DNA from: CAMBDR01 sp046597185
Lineage (GTDB): Bacteria; Pseudomonadota; Gammaproteobacteria; Burkholderiales; Burkholderiaceae_D
Length of the DNA: 9,165 nt
Reading direction: 5' to 3'
Assembly: GCA_046597185.1 (NCBI GenBank)
Contig: JBKJLF010000437.1
Coordinates: forward strand, 1 to 9,165
Each line of letters begins with the position of its first letter. Position 1 is the stretch's first letter. The position numbers were made by a program, and so were the translations under genes. Positions 6,165 through 9,165 of this stretch are shown here, piece after piece. The notes under the pieces are model-generated. The model saw only the letters and a program-made list of their open reading frames with translations. It was not told the origin of the DNA and made no database searches.

Positions 6165-6839
6165 CTACCAGGCCAGGGCCGTACCATCGTAATTTAAAAA
6201 GCGCGCATTGTCCTGCGCCGTCAACCCGGCCAGGGTAGCGCGAATCCCGCTCACGCTTTCTTCAACCGCAATATCCGCATCCGGGCCACCCATATCGGTA
6301 CGCACCCAACCCGGATGCAGGCTGACACAACATGCGCCCATCGGTGCCAGGTGTTGCGCAGCATCCAGCAACACCGAATTGAGTGCCGCCTTGCTGGCAC
6401 GATACAGGGTGGCATACGAATTGGCGCGCGTACTCAGTGAACCCATCTCGGACGAAATTACCGCCAATTTGCCTTGTGCGGCGGCAACCAAAGGGCCGAT
6501 GCGCGGCAGCAACCATAACGCGGCCAACACATTGGTGTGCATGACGGCATCAAAATCCTGTTGCGTGGGCGGTGTCATGGGGTCGTTTTCCGGCCCAAAG
6601 ATGCCGGCATTGAGAATCGCCACATCCAGGTGCAGGGCATGCAAACTGGCAGCGAAGGTAATACATTGCCCGGAGTCGGTGACATCCAGCAGGCGGGTTT
6701 GCGCCCCGAGTTGCTCCAGACTGGCCGCATCGCCCGCTTTACGCACCGTGGCGATGACGCTCCAACCATCGGCACAATATTGCCGCACCAATTCAAGACC
6801 GATTCCGCGTGATGCGCCGATTATCAAGACGGTTGACAT
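6165..6839 (-). CDS. Short-chain dehydrogenase/reductase (SDR, C-factor-like)
   Basis: A 224-residue classical SDR, probably a cytosolic NAD(P)H-dependent oxidoreductase; the substrate cannot be told from sequence. The cofactor-binding GASRGIG is at 8-14, the NAG motif at 77-79 and Asn103 in helix 4. The catalytic Ser is 129 or 130 (VISSEMGS), with Tyr146 and Lys150 in YRASK. HPGWVRTDMGG (175-185) is the usual post-catalytic loop. The length is a little short of the typical 250 residues, and this and the overall pattern resemble the C-factor/CsgA-like subgroup, though that subgroup label is tentative. ATG 6839 has AGGGG five bases upstream. Two sets of tandem repeats lie in its upstream region (6852-6911) and may be part of its control. 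The lepB gene follows after 29 bases. Confidence 0.92.
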   Translation of the reverse strand: MSTVLIIGASRGIGLELVRQYCADGWSVIATVRKAGDAASLEQLGAQTRLLDVTDSGQCITFAASLHALHLDVAILNAGIFGPENDPMTPPTQQDFDAVMHTNVLAALWLLPRIGPLVAAAQGKLAVISSEMGSLSTRANSYATLYRASKAALNSVLLDAAQHLAPMGACCVSLHPGWVRTDMGGPDADIAVEESVSGIRATLAGLTAQDNARFLNYDGTALAW

Positions 6840-6851
6840 GACTACCCCTTA

Positions 6852-6867
6852 AAAGTAATAAAGTAAT
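6852..6867. repeat. Tandem 8-bp repeat AAAGTAAT, two copies
   Basis: Two exact copies lie side by side at 6852-6859 and 6860-6867, 12 bases upstream of the dehydrogenase ATG. They cover the likely 5' leader or -10 region, which on the minus strand reads ATTACTTTATTACTTT. Confidence 0.75.
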
Positions 6868-6872
6868 GAATA

Positions 6873-6911
6873 TTGAAAGTGTCCGTTGAAAGTGCACGTT
6901 GAAATTGCACA
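6873..6911. promoter_or_regulatory. Three tandem 13-bp repeats upstream of the SDR gene, putative operator
   Basis: The units are TTGAAAGTGTCCG (6873-6885), TTGAAAGTGCACG (6886-6898) and TTGAAATTGCACA (6899-6911). Unit 2 differs from unit 1 at two positions, and unit 3 from unit 2 at two. They lie 34-72 bases upstream of the dehydrogenase start, about where a -35 region would be, in the only sizeable gap of the minus-strand run. A direct-repeat binding site for a regulator is the natural reading, but it is inferred from arrangement and position. Confidence 0.55.
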
Positions 6912-6988
6912 AAATGCTCAGGCACATTGCAGATGGATCGATTGTAACCCGATTGGCATGGGCGAACAATACCAACACCCGGCCATGG

Positions 6989-9079
6989 CTATGAAATCGG
7001 CATGCTTGCCGTCACCCGCGTGCCCTTACCGGGCGCTGAATCAATCGCGAAGCTGCCATACAGTTCGGCCAGCCTTTGCTGCATGCCGAACAAACCAATG
7101 CCTGGCACCATGCCAGGCGCTGCGGGGTCGAAGCCACAACCATCATCCTCCACCGTCAGGATCACACAAGGGCTTTGGTAGCCCAGCAGCAGCGTAATTT
7201 TATTGGCCTTGCCGTGGCGCAGTGCATTCGTCACCGCTTCCTGGGCCACGCGAAACAAGGCCAGTTCCACCGCCGCACTGAGCAACACGGGTTGGCCCTG
7301 CTGTTCCACCACCACTTGAATGGGCGTGCCCACGGTCAGGCGCGGCAAGTCGCGGCGCAGGGCGTCAATCAGATTGATCGGGGCCAGCTTGCCCTTTTTA
7401 TGGCGCAATTGATTGAGCAAATGTCGGGTTTGCGCAATCCCGTCGCGCGCCAGTTCAATCGCCCGCTCCACATACGGCAAACCGGCGTGGCCCCGATCCA
7501 CAGCAGGCATATCAATATCGCCCTCCCCCATCAAAGTCTCACGCGCGGTATCGAGTTGCAGCAAAACCCCGGTCATGGTCTGGGATAGATTGTCGTGTAG
7601 ATCAAGCGAAAGTTGCTGGCGCTCGGCCTGGATCAATTTGGCCTGCGTCTCTTTCAAATAGTCCAGCGCAGCGGCCAATTCTTCATGCGATTGCGTCACT
7701 TCGTTGAGCGCGACGGAATTGGATAAGGCGATGGCGGTATAACTGGCCAATACCCGTAAAAATTCGATTTGATCCGGATCGTAGGCATTGGCGCGCGGAC
7801 TTTGCACCGACAGGCAACCGATCACACGCTTACCTGCCTGCAAGGGCAGGTAGACCACGGTTTCCATCGGATCACCACTCACCGGCGGCAGGGTATCACC
7901 CAAAAAGGCCAGCAATGCTTGATGGCTGTTGACGATAAACTCGCGTTGCTCACGCACACACCATACGGCGGGAAAGTGGGTCTCATCCAGATCCAGAATA
8001 ACCCTGGGCAAACGCTGTTGGTGCTCGATAATGTAGGCAAACGAAATACTTCCAAATTCAACCATACCAATCAGGAACACGTCGGCATCGAGCCGGGCCA
8101 TGACTTGCTCATAAACCCGTTCAAAAGCTTGCTCCATGTCAAGCGTGGCAGTAAGTTCTTGGCCGATGGCAGCGAGCTTAAGGATATCGGCCGTGCGCGC
8201 ATCAATCAGCGTTTGCAAAGCCACCGCCTTGGCACCCAAACGTGTCACGCGCCAGCGCACGGCACTGTAAATCATCGCGCCGGTGATCAACAGCAGCAGC
8301 GCCAAAAACCACCAGGTTTGCCAAAAAGCGGGCAAGACCTTGATGCTGATCTGCAACTCGTCGCCACGCCATTGCCCCTGCCGATTGCTACCGCGCACCT
8401 GGAGCGTATAGTTGCCGGGCCATAAATTACCAAAGCTGGCGCTGCGATGTTCATGATCGGCATGGATCCAGTCGTTGTCATAGCCCAGCAAGCGATATTG
8501 ATAGCGGTTTTTCTTCGGCTCGGAATAATCGAGCGCGGCAAATTCAAGCGAAAAATCGCGCTGCTGCGGCGACAGGGTCAGAGTACGCACTTGGCCACCT
8601 CGCCCCCTTTGCATGCCTGTCACGCTACCCAAAGGCCGATCCTGGCTATTGATTTTCAAGCTCGTTGGCACCACCGACGGCACAAAGGCCCAGGGCTGAA
8701 GGCGCGCCGGGTCGATGATGGTGACCCCCAGGGTGCCACCAAACAGCAGCAAACCATCACGGGTTTTACCATACGCACCGATCCAGATCGAACCTAAATC
8801 CAGACCGTCGGCCTTCGTCAAAAACTGAACTTGCCGCTTGACCGGATCAATCACCGCCAATTCAGTCCAGATTCGTCCGCTGGCGTCTTCCAGCAAGTTG
8901 GCACCCACATCCCTGCCCTCCGGCCCCAACCAGGCATACACGTGTTCAAATTGTGCCACCTTGCCATCCCAGTGCAAAAGACGCTCCAGGCCTTTGGCCG
9001 TATCCACCCACAAGCGGCCCTGGCTGTCAAACAAGAGGCTAGTGATATCACGGTGAATTTGTTCTAACCACCCGCACAA
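6989..9079 (-). CDS. Membrane sensor histidine kinase (propeller/Y_Y_Y/GAF/HisKA_3), N-terminus missing
   Basis: An inner-membrane sensor kinase of the NarL-partner type. Numbered from TTG 9079, residues 10-125 hold beta-propeller blades (DSQGRLWV, EDASGRIW), and about 165-248 is the Y_Y_Y domain. One membrane helix lies at 255-276 and a coiled linker at 285-315. A GAF domain covers about 316-456 and a coiled coil 457-490. The phospho-acceptor is His495 in SLDLHDNLSQ (HisKA_3). The ATPase has an N box with Asn618 (EAVTNALRHG), DDGCGFD (645-651) and GIGLFGMQQR (660-669). Relatives begin with a signal peptide and a longer propeller, often about 1000 residues in all. Here neither is present, the frame meets TAA at 9095-9097, and no convincing ribosome site precedes TTG 9079. 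The gene is thus 5'-truncated or frameshifted. No response-regulator gene is in the window. Confidence 0.88.
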   Translation of the reverse strand: MCGWLEQIHRDITSLLFDSQGRLWVDTAKGLERLLHWDGKVAQFEHVYAWLGPEGRDVGANLLEDASGRIWTELAVIDPVKRQVQFLTKADGLDLGSIWIGAYGKTRDGLLLFGGTLGVTIIDPARLQPWAFVPSVVPTSLKINSQDRPLGSVTGMQRGRGGQVRTLTLSPQQRDFSLEFAALDYSEPKKNRYQYRLLGYDNDWIHADHEHRSASFGNLWPGNYTLQVRGSNRQGQWRGDELQISIKVLPAFWQTWWFLALLLLITGAMIYSAVRWRVTRLGAKAVALQTLIDARTADILKLAAIGQELTATLDMEQAFERVYEQVMARLDADVFLIGMVEFGSISFAYIIEHQQRLPRVILDLDETHFPAVWCVREQREFIVNSHQALLAFLGDTLPPVSGDPMETVVYLPLQAGKRVIGCLSVQSPRANAYDPDQIEFLRVLASYTAIALSNSVALNEVTQSHEELAAALDYLKETQAKLIQAERQQLSLDLHDNLSQTMTGVLLQLDTARETLMGEGDIDMPAVDRGHAGLPYVERAIELARDGIAQTRHLLNQLRHKKGKLAPINLIDALRRDLPRLTVGTPIQVVVEQQGQPVLLSAAVELALFRVAQEAVTNALRHGKANKITLLLGYQSPCVILTVEDDGCGFDPAAPGMVPGIGLFGMQQRLAELYGSFAIDSAPGKGTRVTASMPIS

Positions 9080-9165
9080 GTGCGTGTTGAATTTTTAGTA
9101 AGAAGTAAATAGTCGAAAACCAACCGCGTATTTCGACTCAGTTCGCGCATTTTTTCTGCGACACT
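9080..9165. other. Window edge upstream of the kinase, with an 8-bp inverted repeat
   Basis: AGTCGAAA (9111-9118) and TTTCGACT (9131-9138) form perfect arms around 12 bases. Two minus-strand frames other than the kinase frame are open from the window edge; one ends with YAVGFRLFTSY, the other with TRTCAGG. Neither is recognised. The stretch does not continue the kinase propeller, so it may be the edge of another element or a regulatory region. Confidence 0.35.

Noticed and set aside
6208..6852. Plus-strand open frame of 214 codons opposite the dehydrogenase
   Set aside because: It is exactly antisense to a clear SDR gene with all catalytic motifs, and its own translation has no recognisable domain.
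7769..8425. Plus-strand open frame of 218 codons opposite the sensor kinase
   Set aside because: It mirrors the GAF and membrane region of the kinase; the composition is rich in His and Gln as expected of an antisense frame.
1..9165. CRISPR array, tRNA, rRNA or riboswitch
   Set aside because: No regularly spaced direct repeats of CRISPR size and no recognisable RNA gene or riboswitch pattern was seen on either strand.

Overview
The window looks like a stretch of proteobacterial chromosome, most likely gamma- or betaproteobacterial. This rests on the family mix (signal peptidase I, a NarL-type sensor kinase, IS91 and IS110 transposases, DUF1016 and AAA/PD-(D/E)XK proteins) and on the moderately GC-rich coding sequence. 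No single gene fixes the taxon. No rRNA, tRNA or CRISPR array was seen.

Left part (about 1-3570) is a graveyard of mobile and accessory DNA. It holds a 46-codon stub of an IS110-type transposase (103-243). Next is a decayed IS91-like element (about 426-2600) with two overlapping genes on the minus strand, a tyrosine recombinase followed by a zinc-finger/HUH transposase. Both carry several frameshifts and internal losses. A candidate oriIS hairpin lies next to a CAAG tetranucleotide, and an inward-facing terminator sits near that end. Past the element is a plus-strand remnant of a HEPN-like protein with an RNAVGH motif (2655-3136), frameshifted and lacking its start. An AT-rich gap follows, with a short thioredoxin-like C-terminal fragment.

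Right part (3571-9165) is a run of minus-strand genes. In transcription order these are: an N-terminally incomplete membrane sensor histidine kinase (propeller, Y_Y_Y, one membrane helix, GAF, HisKA_3, HATPase), a short-chain dehydrogenase, signal peptidase I (lepB), a collapsed DUF1016 nuclease remnant, and an intact AAA-ATPase-like/PD-(D/E)XK protein. The gene from the dehydrogenase to lepB has a 29-base gap and may be one transcription unit. The dehydrogenase is preceded by three tandem 13-bp repeats that may be an operator.

The most notable junction is at 5518-5537. DUF1016 N-terminal sequence overlaps the end of lepB out of frame and supplies its last codons and stop, and the DUF1016 gene itself has lost its middle. 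The HEPN remnant, the DUF1016 remnant and the AAA/PD-(D/E)XK gene suggest an eroded defence- or conflict-type accessory island. I see no intact novel multi-gene system.
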